Below, piece by piece: positions 11,610 to 21,934 of a stretch of 64,000 nucleotides of DNA; position 1 is the first letter of the stretch; the number at the start of each line of letters is the position of its first letter. Source of the DNA: Conchocele bisecta (taxonomy: Eukaryota; Mollusca; Bivalvia; Lucinida; Thyasiridae); assembly GCA_029237695.1 (NCBI GenBank), contig CM055265.1, forward strand, positions 219,965,679-220,029,678, read 5' to 3'. The notes below the pieces were generated by a model. The model had not been told where the DNA came from, did no database searches, and worked only from the letters and a program-made list of their open reading frames with translations. The translations under genes and the position numbers were made by a program.

Positions 11610-11914
11610 GAACTCTCGGGAGACTAAAAGTAGGAGACCGGCGATTGCCACGATTAAAGCCCAAGCATTCTCGGCGAGCCATCCGGCCGTTTTTGATACT
11701 ATAGATAACAAGTAGGAAACGAGACCCCGATCAGTCCAGGCAGCGCCGCAGCCGCCTTTCCGGCTAATTTAGCCAGGAAACTGGCGAAGGCTTTTAGATG
11801 CTTTGTTGCCCACTCCTTGGCTCCGCCGGAGGGCATGGGTGGTGGCGCGGGTGATGCAGCGGGTGCAGCCGCCGCACCGCCAGTCATAGCTAGGAATATG
11901 GTCGATATAGTCAT
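11589..11914 (-). pseudogene. Small two-helix membrane protein of Polinton 1
   Basis: Starts MTISTIFLAM at 11914, with hydrophobic codons open further upstream. An Ala/Pro-rich linker and an amphipathic Lys/Ala helix (residues 30-60) follow. At about 11718 a one-base deletion or two-base insertion breaks the frame; the next frame continues with a clear transmembrane helix (WALIVAIAGLLLLVS) and a basic tail to the TAG at 11589. It lies 29 bp downstream of the coiled-coil gene on the same strand and overlaps the end of the plus-strand gene by 21 bp. Function unknown; the amphipathic/membrane layout would suit a membrane-active capsid component, which is inference. Confidence 0.55.
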
Positions 11915-11943
11915 GCCGAGAGCTGTGAGGATGCTTAATATTG

Positions 11944-12890
11944 TTAGGCCTGCTCTCTGAACAGAGTGCGAATACGCTCACCGAGTGTCGTCTCCTCGTG
12001 CAGAACCCTCGAGTTTGTTTCGCGGATCCGACTTATTTGGGTGCGGAGAGCCTCACGGCAAGCCGATGCAGTCTCCAAGCGAGCTTCTCTTTCATCCCGC
12101 AACGACCGCATGCGTTCGGTGATCCGCTCGGTAGATTCTCTATCGCCACGGGCTTCCCCAAGTTTTCTTTCTTCTAGCGCGATATGTTCATCCAGCGCCG
12201 TGAGTTTGGAGAGGTTATTGACCAATTCGACCCGGACTGTTTGCATAGCCTTATCGAGTCCCCGGAGTTCGCGAAGAGGTAACGGTGGGTCATCCATCGT
12301 GCTGAGTATTCCGTCTAGCTCGCTTTCGCTGATCTCCATTGTGCGAATAGCGTCGGTGGCTACTCGAGGGACATCGCTGAGCTCGACAGTTTCTATCAAG
12401 GCGGCCGTCTTCGCCATCGTTTCGTCGGTAGAATGTAGGGCCTCTACAGCGCGGGCAGGCATAATTGTTTTACCCCTCTTCCAATCTGGGAATCCTAGTT
12501 TGCTCCTTACGATTTCGCCACCGCCCCGGTTCCCGGCAATGGTGCTCAGCGCTAGGGGTTTTCCGGTCTTCATATTGATGATCGGGATATTTGATGCTTT
12601 TAGTCACAACCTACCACGCAGATCCAATTCGAACTTGGAGCAGTCGTGGCCGACAGACGGGACCGTACCTTTTTCTGCCAAACTGTTGTAGTAGTCGTTT
12701 ACAGCTGAATTGACTAATTTCTGGCTTAGACTACCGGTGTCGGTAGCGCCATCTATGAATGTAGTTCCCTATGAATGTAGTTTCGTCATCTTCGCCGAGG
12801 TAATCATAAATGTCATCATCGAAGTCATCATCATTATCTATGTCATCATCATCGATGTCATCGTCTCGGTCGAATTCGCCAATATCGTAA
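11944..12890 (-). pseudogene. Acidic, coiled-coil Polinton protein of unknown function
   Basis: The 12573-11944 frame encodes about 209 residues, with an Arg/Glu-rich coiled coil in the last 110 (EERKLGEARGDRESTER). The frame is open upstream across a TGA (12604-12606) and reaches, after a frameshift caused by a tandem 14-16 bp duplication (about 12755-12785), an N-terminal part that is almost pure Asp with Ile (12790-12890). No N-terminal ATG was found. The acidic start plus coiled coil, and position between small capsid-type genes and the divergent major capsid gene, suggest a virion or DNA-packaging protein. Function not established. Confidence 0.5.
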
Positions 12891-12951
12891 CAAGCAATCG
12901 TTAACGATGTATTAAAGACAAAACCATACGGGTTTAATAGAGTTACTAAAT

Positions 12952-13525
12952 ATGTCTTCGAGTCAATACGGCCGCAAACTCAATCCATACCGCAGACTGC
13001 GGGAGCCCCTCGGGGCGAAAGGCGTGAGACAGAGCGTCGTTATTACGAACAACCAATCGACGATCGACCAGAACCAGCAGCTCTTTGCCCGCTTTCCCAA
13101 CCTCGGAGCTAGCGACGTCATTGTGCCGGGGACTGTTGCCTTGCTTTCACCATTTCGTTGACGTCGACAGACGCGGACCGAACCGTCTTTCAGAACCTGC
13201 GTCGCGCCATCGTCAAGAAGACCATGATAAAGATTTCTGGTAATGAGATGATGTCGATCATTGTTACCAGGACCTGTGGAAGACGGCGCAAGAGCGCGAA
13301 AACGCAGTCTATCAGGGTATTGATACCAGCAAAAATAAGAACGTTACCAGACTTAGAATCGGGGCTGGTGACAAGGCAAATAACAACGCGAGCGACAACG
13401 CGATCGCGGCCGCTTACGGCAACCGCTTCTACATCCCGCTCGACTTTGAGTTGTTGGAGAGTCACATGCCCTACTATCAGAGCGCTTTGGCTGACCGCCT
13501 CGAATACGAACTAACGTTCAACGAC
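12952..13525 (+). pseudogene. Polinton major capsid protein, N-terminal fragment
   Basis: Family knowledge: the Polinton major capsid protein is a double jelly roll of about 500-650 residues. The fragment starts at ATG 12952 (MSSSQYGRKLNPYRRLREPL) and continues through two frameshifts (near 13142 and 13260) to FYIPLDFELLESHMPYYQSA and ELTFND. At 13525 the capsid sequence stops abruptly and ATPase sequence follows within 21 bp, so the second jelly roll is missing. Length kept is about 190 codons. It starts about 50 bp from the divergent acidic protein gene, implying a shared promoter region. The fold is inferred from family resemblance. Confidence 0.65.
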
Positions 13526-13545
13526 AGCGGCGCCCGTGGATATGA

Positions 13546-13977
13546 ATCGACCCTGAGGTATACGTCGTTGACCCCGGTGACAGGCTTTACGATTGGCTCC
13601 GTGGTTTATACCAAAGATTCCAGGGCGAGCCCACCATATACGTGATTGACGACTGCTCGGCCAAGGCGCCGACTACCAAAAAGAAGGACATGCTCTCCGA
13701 GCTCGCATTTTCGGGCCGCCATGCGGGGCAAAGTGTATGGATCTCCACTCGGAAGTACAACGCCGTCCTCAATGATCTGCGCGAGCAAACGAAATTGGTC
13801 GCCCTCTTTCACTGCAAGGACCGAGACTCATTCGATGACTGTCTTCGAGAGAACGACGTTATCACAACGCGCGAGGAGCGCCTGGAGGTTCGACAGATGC
13901 TTTCTGAAACTAAGCACGCCAAGCTTCTGTTAAAGACTGATCAACCAACTGCTTACAAAGTAATAAGCGCAGCTTAA
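13546..13977 (+). pseudogene. FtsK/HerA-type packaging ATPase, C-terminal half
   Basis: An open frame of 143 codons. YVVDPGDRLYDWLRG and a Walker B-like stretch IYVIDDCSA (about 13635-13665) are followed by SGRHAGQSVWISTR, the sensor region typical of A32-like virion packaging ATPases. The Walker A P-loop, which should lie upstream, is absent because a deletion joined this part to the major capsid fragment. The protein would have pumped the element's DNA into the capsid. The C-terminus ends normally in TAA at 13975. The remaining half is nearly undamaged, so the deletion was probably recent relative to other decay. Confidence 0.75.
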
Positions 13978-13984
13978 CGCTCGT

Positions 13985-14140
13985 TAGTAACTGCTGAGCA
14001 AATGCTTAACAATGCTGAGCAATTGCTGAACAATGCTTAACAATGCTTAACAAATGCTGAGCAATTGCTGAACAATGGTTAACAAAATGCTGAACAATTC
14101 CTGAACAATGATGAACAAATGTTGAACAAATGCTGAATAA
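13985..14140. repeat. Short tandem repeat with TGCTGAACAA units
   Basis: About a dozen diverged copies of AATGCTGAACAA / AATGCTTAACAA lie directly after the ATPase stop. Confidence 0.75.
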
Positions 14141-14273
14141 TGGTTAACAATGTGGGAATCAAGTTGTTGCTCCGCTGCGTGCTTTGTTGCGAGCATAACG
14201 GTGATCATATGTTTCGGGTGGTGCGCTTGACAATCTGTTAGACTTATGAGGCTAGTCAGAATAGTACTAATTA

Positions 14274-14985
14274 TTAAAGGTACATGCCCACGCAGCAGGT
14301 TACACTGTACTGCAACTTTTCATTTTCTGTCATGCCTTATATGAGCCATATATCTACCCACTAACGAGTTATTTTTAATTATGGCGCGTGTTAATTGGTG
14401 TTAAATCGCATTTTATATGCCGCGACCAGAAAGGGTATTTCCCGACCTCGTGCTATTTTTACCAATACGCGTCACGTGACAAGGTCAATCAAATCACATC
14501 TTTGACATGCGCAGTGAAGTATCGGAAGTTGAGAAGAAAAATCTCTATTCCGAGTCCAAATCTAAATCTCCACGTAACTCTTTCCATTTGGTGATCTGGT
14601 CGCCAATATTAACCAGTCTCTCTCTGTACTGCCTGTCCCTCAGACATTTCGCCTTTCTTTTAGCCGACGCTGTTTCATACAATCCGTCCTGGACGTTTCG
14701 ACATGTTGATATTCTTGTTTACATATTGGGTAGCCTAATGGCGCGCGTAGTATACTGCGCATGCGCACCGCAAGCCGTGATGTGAAATTCGTCGTCCCCG
14801 CACATTATCAAAATAGACTGTTACCGCCGCGCTTCGCTAACAGTAAATTGATAATTAATAAATGATTATATTTGTATAGCGGGCACTCGTAATTTTTAGA
14901 ACTGGTGGAATAGTGACATAATTATACACTTATTTAATTCCTATAAAGAACATTTTGTGCATACTGCGTGGGCATGTACCTTTAA
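14274..14985. mobile_element. TTAA-flanked MITE inserted in Polinton 1
   Basis: TTAA at 14274-14277 and 14982-14985 flanks a 704-bp unit whose ends are perfect 18-bp inverted repeats (AGGTACATGCCCACGCAG). TTAA target duplications are typical of piggyBac-type insertion. No transposase is encoded; short open frames inside have no recognisable domains. It inserted after the Polinton arrived. Confidence 0.8.
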
Positions 14986-15025
14986 AAATAAAATAATGAA
15001 CTGCGACTAACTTCTCGATCAGCTA

Positions 15026-15561
15026 ATGGAAGAGACAGACTTGTCGACTGCCGACACTACTGGACCTGTAGGAGCCGACACGACTGCCGGCACGGCTGCC
15101 GATACGGTATCTTTCCTGAAAGAAAATGAAAACACGACGCGACGCGAGCGGCTAGCTGCGCTGGTTGATGGGGACAATCGGAGCAGTATTTCGGTAGGCG
15201 TCTTTCAGTTTGTCAGGTGGATAAAATGTCAGATGTCGAGGTCGATAAAATGTATGCGCGATACGAATGTAGGTTAGGTACGGAGATGACGGAAACTCTT
15301 GAATCGGCGGCTATTCATCTGTACGCTACAACTGTTAGTATACTTCTCCCTATACCAAACACCGCGGGGTTGATTGGCGATCTAGAGACTCACCCTTTTG
15401 TAGGACACACTCTTAGAACAGCCTGCTGCTCAATTTATCACAAGTTTGGAATGTACTTAGCTCCGCTGACAACCGCTAAGCACTGTCAATTTGGACATAT
15501 ATGCCCACGAACTATAAGCTCAGAAAATGATGATACAAGACGCACCTGCGAGAGTGACTAA
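15026..15561 (+). pseudogene. Conserved Polinton protein, function unknown
   Basis: Starts MEETDLSTADTTGPV; a low-complexity Thr/Ala/Asp N-terminus leads into a basic helix (RRERLAAL). A frameshift near 15200 separates this from the second part (VDKMSDVEVDKMYARYECRL), which is helical and ends near PFVGHTLRTACCSIYHKFG. Total about 178 codons. The last 35 bp overlap the start of the next gene at 15527, as in compact viral genomes. No enzymatic motif is visible. Confidence 0.5.
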
Positions 15562-16003
15562 ACAGCAATCCTCGATTGCACTTCCAACTCCGCTCCAGAG
15601 CACGTTGGAGGATACGATTGCATGACTCAAAAACCCAAAAAGACAGGCAGCTGGGCGGGCAGCGGCTGCCACCTGAAAAGCTAAACAAGACAAAATACTC
15701 GCCGAGCTTCGAGAGGCCAAACAGTCGTTGTTTGTTCCATGACCAGCTCGTGAGCGGCAGTTGGGTGCAGCAATATCCGATTGCACGACAGCAAAACATC
15801 CGAAGACAGCTGCGGTTCAATCTTCTGCGGAGCAATCGGAGATTGTAGCTCCTACCTGGATCATCCCGTGGGTTGTTGGTGGTGGTATGGCAGTTGTGGG
15901 CACCCTGTGTGTGTGGAACTACGTTTCGAGACAACCAGCCGCGGTTCCGAAACCGATTGCGCCCCATTTAAATATTGATCGCGATCCCTTTTATATGCAA
16001 TAA
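15527..16003 (+). pseudogene. Single-pass membrane protein ending RDPFYMQ
   Basis: From ATG 15527 one frame runs 158 codons to TAA 16001-16003, interrupted by three in-frame TGA codons (15623, 15674, 15740) and no other stop. The N-terminal half is helical and charged (AKQDKILAELREAKQ); a transmembrane helix follows (IIPWVVGGGMAVVGTLCVW), then a Pro-rich tail ending DRDPFYMQ. The same terminal RDPFYMQ ends a different membrane protein in Polinton 2 (54263-54937), so this tail is probably a functional signal. All three stops could come from CGA to TGA decay. Cotranscribed with the next two genes. Confidence 0.6.
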
Positions 16004-16015
16004 TCACTATATGTA

Positions 16016-16249
16016 ATGGCTGAAAACGATGGTAAAATGATAGTGAATGCGCTTTATCACGCCGTGGTGATATCGGGTCTCACTATCGGGTTTGCTCGAC
16101 TATCAAAGATGACCTCCAGAGGGCCGGCTCCCAAATTGGACATGACTGTGAGAGACGTAGGGTTCGTGACCTTAGATGTAGCGGCCGCAGTTTGGACCCG
16201 AGATTATCTAATTAAAGCTGGAATTCTACCCGCTAATATATGGAAATAA
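16016..16249 (+). CDS. Small membrane protein of Polinton 1
   Basis: Intact 77-residue frame. Residues 10-28 form one hydrophobic helix (YHAVVISGLTIGFARL). The C-terminal part, LDMTVRDVGFVTLDVAAA.., ends IKAGILPANIWK. Polinton 3 keeps the C-terminal half at 41866-41990 on the minus strand, with AGILQADIWK. The stop overlaps the next start (TAATG at 16247-16251), indicating coupled expression or at least very compact packing. Function unknown. Confidence 0.65.
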   Translation: MAENDGKMIVNALYHAVVISGLTIGFARLSKMTSRGPAPKLDMTVRDVGFVTLDVAAAVWTRDYLIKAGILPANIWK

Positions 16250-16698
16250 TGGCTTCGATCGCAATAGTGATATTTGGTGCAATCGTGGGCGCTGCGGCGT
16301 TCGGCGGTAGCAACTATATATTCTCGTTAATATGAAAATCGGACGCGGATGAGGAGCGCAAGCGTCACGATTTAGCTGCAGAACAACTCAAGAGCTCAGA
16401 CGTAGCATGGTCGAAACAACGAACCGCCCATCTGGACTGGGTCAACGAAGAGCTTCGCCGCGAGAATCACGCCGCGCAATCTTCCCTGAACGTTGAAGAA
16501 GCCAACGGCGAGTACGCACTGGCATATCCGCAGAAAATTCTCGTGCCGCTGGATCCCGAGCCCCAACTTTCAGATTTATATGTACCGTCAGAGGCCCGAA
16601 AAGACCGCGAGATCGCGTTCATCGTCGTGGGGATGATTGCGACGGGTCTCGTCAGCTACTATATTGGAAAAGCAATAAGGAAAAGCAATAAGCAATAA
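16249..16698 (+). pseudogene. Two-helix membrane protein with in-frame TGA
   Basis: From the ATG overlapping the previous stop, one frame of 149 codons runs to TAA 16696-16698 with a single TGA at codon 29 (16333-16335). An N-terminal helix (IAIVIFGAIVGAAAFGG) precedes the TGA; a charged coiled coil (DEERKRHDLAAEQLK) and a C-terminal helix (IAFIVVGMIATGLVSYY) follow. The homologue in Polinton 3 has a TGA at exactly the same codon (41804-41806). No second ATG restarts the distal part. It lies just upstream of integrase. Confidence 0.6.
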
Positions 16699-16741
16699 TT
16701 ATTTTAAAAAACTTTTTTAAATAATATTTATATATAGAACG

Positions 16742-17707
16742 AAGGGACTCGCGGCCATCAAGAACCTCGCGGCGGCGACCAAGGTTTCAACAAACGCTGC
16801 CAAGGAATGGCTCAAGAAGCAGGCCATCTGGCAGATCTATTTGCCCGCGCCTCACAATATTCCGCGGCCGAAATTCGACGTGCCGGTGCCGAACGAAGTC
16901 AACCAAGCAGACCACCTGTTTCTTCCTCACGATCGCGTCGGTCGCAAGACGTACAAGTACGCACTGACAATCGTTGACGTAGCGAGTCGCTATAAGGGGG
17001 CTGAGCCGCTGGCCACAAAAGAGTATAAGGAGGTGGGCGAGGCTCTTTCCCGAATATATAAGAGGAGTCCTCTCAAATGGCTGAATCTTCTCCAGGTCGA
17101 TCCCGGCCGCGAGTTCATGAGCGTGGTCTCTCATATATTGGGTAAACACGACGTTTCTGTTAGACGCGGCCGCGTCGACATCCACCGGGACCAGGGGATC
17201 GTGGAGCGGTTCAACCTGGCTGAGAGGCTGTTCGGGCACCAATATGCGAAAGAGCTTGTAGACCCTCATACGCGATCGACCGAGTGGGTGACGAGGCTGC
17301 CAGCCGTGGTATCCGCACTGAAGGGCGAGGTCACCAGATTGATCGGTAAAAAGCAGGTAGATGCCATCAAGTCTAAAAAGGTGTCGCACAAACCATCTGC
17401 CGTCTCGTGTGGGCGACCCGTTGGTTTAGCAGAGAAACGGCTTCCATCGGATGTTGCCGTCCGGTACCTCTATCAACCGGGAGAGCTCGATGGTGGTCGC
17501 AGCAGCGCGACTAATCCCGTGTGGTGTCTCAATGTATATCATCTGGATCGATATATTACCAAACCCGATGAACCCGTGCTCTACTATTTGGATTATGGTC
17601 CATCGCGCGGGTTTGTTCGCGAAGAACTTCTCGCCGTGCCTTCTGACACCCAGCTACCCCCGACCGTCCGTCCCAATAGTCGGTCAAGCTATCGTCAGAG
17701 CCTTTAG
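16742..17707 (+). pseudogene. Polinton integrase (retroviral-type, DDE)
   Basis: The frame is open from about 16742 (AAIKNLAAATKVS) without an ATG; Polinton 3 keeps more of the N-terminus (41175-41245), so this copy has lost its start. The catalytic triad is visible: Asp in NQAD, Asp in LLQVDPGREF and Glu in QGIVERFN, with 34 residues between the second Asp and the Glu, as in retroviral-type integrases. The C-terminal part (VWCLNVYHLDRYITKPDEPV) is an SH3-like region, without a clear chromodomain. The enzyme would insert the element and make 6-bp target duplications. It converges on the polymerase gene with only 27 bp between the stops. Confidence 0.85.
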
Positions 17708-17734
17708 TATTCTCCCCTGTTCTTTTATTTTTAC

Positions 17735-20700
17735 CTATCTATAGGCTCGGTGTGTACCCCGTCTTCCATCACTCTCCTCTTGTCGTAGTACGCCGACAAC
17801 CCCAACTTCTCCTGCTTGTACGTCTTCATCACACCGTTAACCATTCAGAATTCCCTGTTATCCGCCATGTCCCTTCTTCCTTCGAGAGTGCTATTGCACC
17901 TCCACCAAGTCAGATCGTTAGATCTCTTCGAAATCCCCTTGGCCGAGTGCTTAGTTTGTTAGTCACCGCTCACGTAGTAGCACTTGCTGCAGAGTGCGAT
18001 GGCTTTATCTCCCTGAAAGTCCAGCTTGAACAGTCCCGAAGTTCTATTGCTCCATTTATCCCACGCCAACCACTCGGCCTTCTACTTATTGAACTTTCTC
18101 TTCATCTTCTTTCTCAACATCGCCGCCAGCGTCTTCTCCGACAGCGCGAAGTACATGCTATCAGTGTCCATCTGTATAAGTTCGAAATCTCCGCGATCCA
18201 CGTACTTGTCCAAGAAGTCGTAGTAGAACTCCAGCATCCGGAGCTTGGCCAACTGGTAGACCGCTATGCCACACTGAAACGGTCTGTTGATCACCACTCG
18301 AGTCTTCCTGCTCGATATCTCGAAAGCCTCCCCAATCTCATCCAGGTCTTCGAACCTCGCCGACCTCAGTGCCCGTGTATCTCTTGCGCCTCTATCAGCT
18401 TGCCACAACACGCGTTGCCAACCAGTTTGAATATATCTGCCAACACCACCTTGCTCATGTCGACGTCCCCCGTCCGTCTGGCGGCGGTGACCTCTTCCAC
18501 GAACCATTGCAACGGTTTTCCGGGCTTGTAGTATATCAACCGATGCACCGACTTGACGACCAGACCGTGCTCCAGATACCACTTTAGCAGCGGGGAGTAT
18601 ATGATCATCTTCTTGGCGGACAGTGCGCCCACGAGCTTTCTCTGTCCTTCGACCCTATTCCTCCCAGTCCTCGTCAGGTAGTCCTTCATGTGCTGGGGAA
18701 CCTCGGTCTCGTCGACTTCTCGATTAACGAACAGCGGCGACATTTCAGGGAACTTGTCTCGCAACGTTTCCGGGACCTCTATATCCAACTCCGCAAATCC
18801 GAACCACTTGTCATTCCTGACCATCCTCACGAAACAGTCTATATACTACTGTCTTTGCGGGTCGTCACACGTCATTGTCATTATCTTCTCCTCACAGCAC
18901 GGCATGTCTTTCGACAGAGTAGACAGGTACAGCGCATTGGCGTCGTAACCCAGCACCACCTTGCACATCTTCTCCTCCCGACTCACCACCTGGCCCCTTA
19001 TCGCCGACCTGCCAGCCTCTGCGTATCTGGAGAACACTATGGACGGACCACCGACCAACCCCTCCTTCATCATAGCGTAAGTCTCACCCTTCGGCGACCA
19101 CAGCTCGGGCGTGTCCTCCTTCCCATCGATCGACCCGCGGAGCAGGTACTGAAGGGAAACACCGGGCAGAGACACAGCGTCCTTGAGTATGTCAACGCCT
19201 CTCCCCCTGTAGAACTCCGTCATTTTAGTCAGTGCCTTTAGGAACGGTCCGACATCTAAGTCGTTGTAGTGTCGCAACCATTCCTGGAACGTCTTCATCC
19301 CCCTTTTCTCGGAAGACCTTCTTACACTCTTTCCACTCGGACAACGACAGTAGGAACTCACCCTTCAGCTTCGAGTACCACTCGGGATAGTCGGGCAGCC
19401 CCGGATGGTCGAGTTTTTCTGGGGAATCGAACCACTCGTACGGGAAATGAGACTTTACCGTTTTACAGTCGTACGCCTTAACCCACTTGTCGTACGTGGT
19501 ACCGGGTCCCAGATATTGGATGATATCGAGAAATCTGAACTCCGGGGTAAACAGAAACATCGTCGTGCTGGCCCTCTTTCCACCATCACCTTATTCACAG
19601 TGGCCGCCAACTTCTCGACAAGGTACCGCTTGATGTGATGCAGGTCGTACCTGCTGCAGTTGAACCCCACCACCGGGACTTGGTCGATCCACGAGACGAT
19701 CTTCTCTCGCTGAGGTTTCGACAGCATCTCTATGTCGGTCGGCAGATACTTCTTCCTAACCCCCTCCTTGATGACTTTACCTCTCCTCTGCAGCTCGGTC
19801 TCGAACTTCTCGACTAGAGTGTCGGGATCTCGTTCGCAGATGTGGGTGATCCCCTCGTGCATATTATCAACCAACGACACCGACATAGGGAGGTGCTCGG
19901 CCTCGAAGGTCAGGTCGTTGGTGGGGCGCGTGGTTTTCGACTTGTCGAGATACGCCTCGAAGTCGTAGACTATCTGGTGCGGGTACAGAGTCGTCTCCTC
20001 CTCGCGCGGCGGTAGTTGATATTGGGTATTTACCTCATTCAACCACGGACACTCCCACATAACCACCATCTCGTAACCCGCCTCCTTTATCTTGGCGTCT
20101 TGAATGTTCGTCCTCTCGTACAGCGATGACGCGTTACCTCTAATGCAATGCGTCGGACACCCGTGCCAGTAGCATCCGTGAAACTGAAACACGGTCTTGA
20201 TTTCGTTACAGTAGCCGTCGACCGGATCGCCGGCCACCTACCTCTCGCCGCCGTGACCGCATCTCGCGCTAAATATGTGCTTTCCCACCCTCTCCTCTTC
20301 TCTGCTCAACCATTGAATCGACATCGCCCTCGCGGAACCCTTGGGATAGAACGCCTTCTCGTAGGCGGACTGCGGTCTCTCTACCCTCTTGCCTGGACCT
20401 ATCACCACGTTCTTCCCACCCATGCAGGTGGTCGCGTGCCTGTGCATGTTATACGACTTTGTGAACCGTTGTTGACATCCGATGCACCCGTACTCGTTCG
20501 TCATCTTGCCGATGTTCTTCAAACCTCCAAACATTCCTATCGTCATGGTCTCCTCCCGAACCGCGTCGTAGTTTGCCGGAGACTTCATGAGGTACCACAC
20601 TCCGTCGGCGGTGGGCTCGTAAACGTGAATGTCTAACTTGAAGTGCCCTTCGACCTTCTTAATATCGTCCAGGGGGATTCCCTTGCTATCCGGTCCGTTA

Positions 20701-21628
20701 TCGTGACCGAGGTATTTGCGAGCCAGAGCTCGTGCCTCCTCGCAACAGCGGTCGGATCTCCCTTTACGGTGGATGAATATGCACACAAACAGACACAAGT
20801 AGTCGTCGTACGTGTCGACTGAATACATTCCCTTTTTCTGCCTTAACCAATCGGGGAGTTTTTCCACTCCCATGAGGAGTTGTTGCGCATCGATGATCAT
20901 CTTCATCTCGACCGATATCCAACGAACGAAGGTCAATTTTGTGTTTGGTCTATCGACTTTGTCGATGTCCATTCGACCTCTCTCTCTATCGGCTATCCAG
21001 CTCTCAGCTTTGGCGATCTCGTTTATCCACGGACTGCCCTTTGATTGTTTGTGATAGATCATCGTGTCGTCGGTCTCGTTGTTCCTAATACGATACGAGC
21101 ACGAATACCTCAGATAACATGCCGTGGTCATCTCTGGGCGAATTGTATTCATTATGCGATTGGCGATCTCCCCGTCTACCCCCCTCTCGAAAGTCCATAC
21201 TATCTTCCTCCTACCCCTATCAGCAGTTTCACTAGCTTCGGCATATTCGGCGAGAATCCTGGGATCCTCCTCCACCAAGTCTCTGGCGAGCTCTCTCCTA
21301 CTCTTAGGAGGTCTCCCCACCAGGCCTTGATACATGTTATTGCAGAACGCCTTGTATAGTGCTTGTCTGCGTGCGCTGGGATCGTCTTCTACACGCTGCA
21401 CGTAAGCGGTGGCACGCAGACTGACCGTCGTCTCGTTCTCCAATTTCTCGGAGCGTTTTTCGGTTTCGGCAGGCAGTCGTTCGGTCAAAACCGCACGCCG
21501 CAGCCTCTATCGCGAACGACGGCTCGCGCATCACTTATCCTATCTGCTATAGCTTTCTTGTGTCTCAAACCTCTTAGGGAAATTCCCCAACTCTTAGCTT
21601 GCTCTCTCATTTGCTTTATGGTAGGCAT
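17735..21628 (-). pseudogene. Protein-primed DNA polymerase B of Polinton 1
   Basis: About 1,290 codons from ATG 21626-21628 to TAG 17735. In order: a SAP-like N-terminus (AKSWGISLRGL), a C2H2-like finger (CIGCQQRFTK), an FHGCYWHGCPTHC cysteine/histidine domain, ExoI (VYDFEAYLD), ExoII (FNCSRYDLHHIKRYL), ExoIII (HYNDLDVGPF), polymerase motif A (YDANALYLS), motif B (KLVGNACCGKLIE) and motif C (QMDTDSMYF). It would copy the element from a protein primer. Breaks: frameshifts near 21490, 19565 and 19305 (A4G5 run), a small deletion near 18380, TAG at 20238, 18846 and 18082, TAA 17959, TGA 17845. Catalytic motifs are otherwise intact. Confidence 0.9.
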
Positions 21629-21629
21629 T

Positions 21630-21860
21630 ATACTGAGCATAACCAAAGGATTTTTATCTCAAATAGGGTGTAAATTGTTGATATGTATAACAGGTTTTGC
21701 TATGTATGACAGATTGTTGTATTATGCTGAGTATAACTTATGGATTTCTTATCTCTAATAGGGTGTAAATTGTTGCTAGGTATGACAGATTGTTGTATTA
21801 TGCTGAGTATAACATAGGGATTTCTGATCTCTAATAGGGTATAACGTCTCATCCAGTCGA
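21630..21860. repeat. Tandem repeat upstream of polymerase gene, unit ~82 bp
   Basis: Two and a half copies of a unit with ATTATGCTGAGTATAAC, GGATTTCT.ATCTC and AATAGGGTGTAAATTGTTG end at the PolB start codon. Being immediately 5' of the minus-strand gene, it may be promoter DNA. Confidence 0.7.
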
Positions 21861-21934
21861 GGAAGTATAAAGGTTGATGAAAAAAATGCCCACTCTTCTC
21901 ATCCATACCGTGATAACAGTGGGGGAAAATCCAA

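Noticed and set aside
11966..12691. 241-codon plus-strand frame, Ser/Arg rich
   Set aside because: Antisense of the coiled-coil gene; the Ser/Arg bias mirrors Glu/Arg codons on the other strand.
17752..18531. 259-codon plus-strand frame opposite PolB
   Set aside because: It is the antisense of the polymerase motif B/C region; the minus strand shows conserved catalytic motifs.
18690..19241. 183-codon plus-strand frame
   Set aside because: Antisense shadow of the polymerase motif A region.
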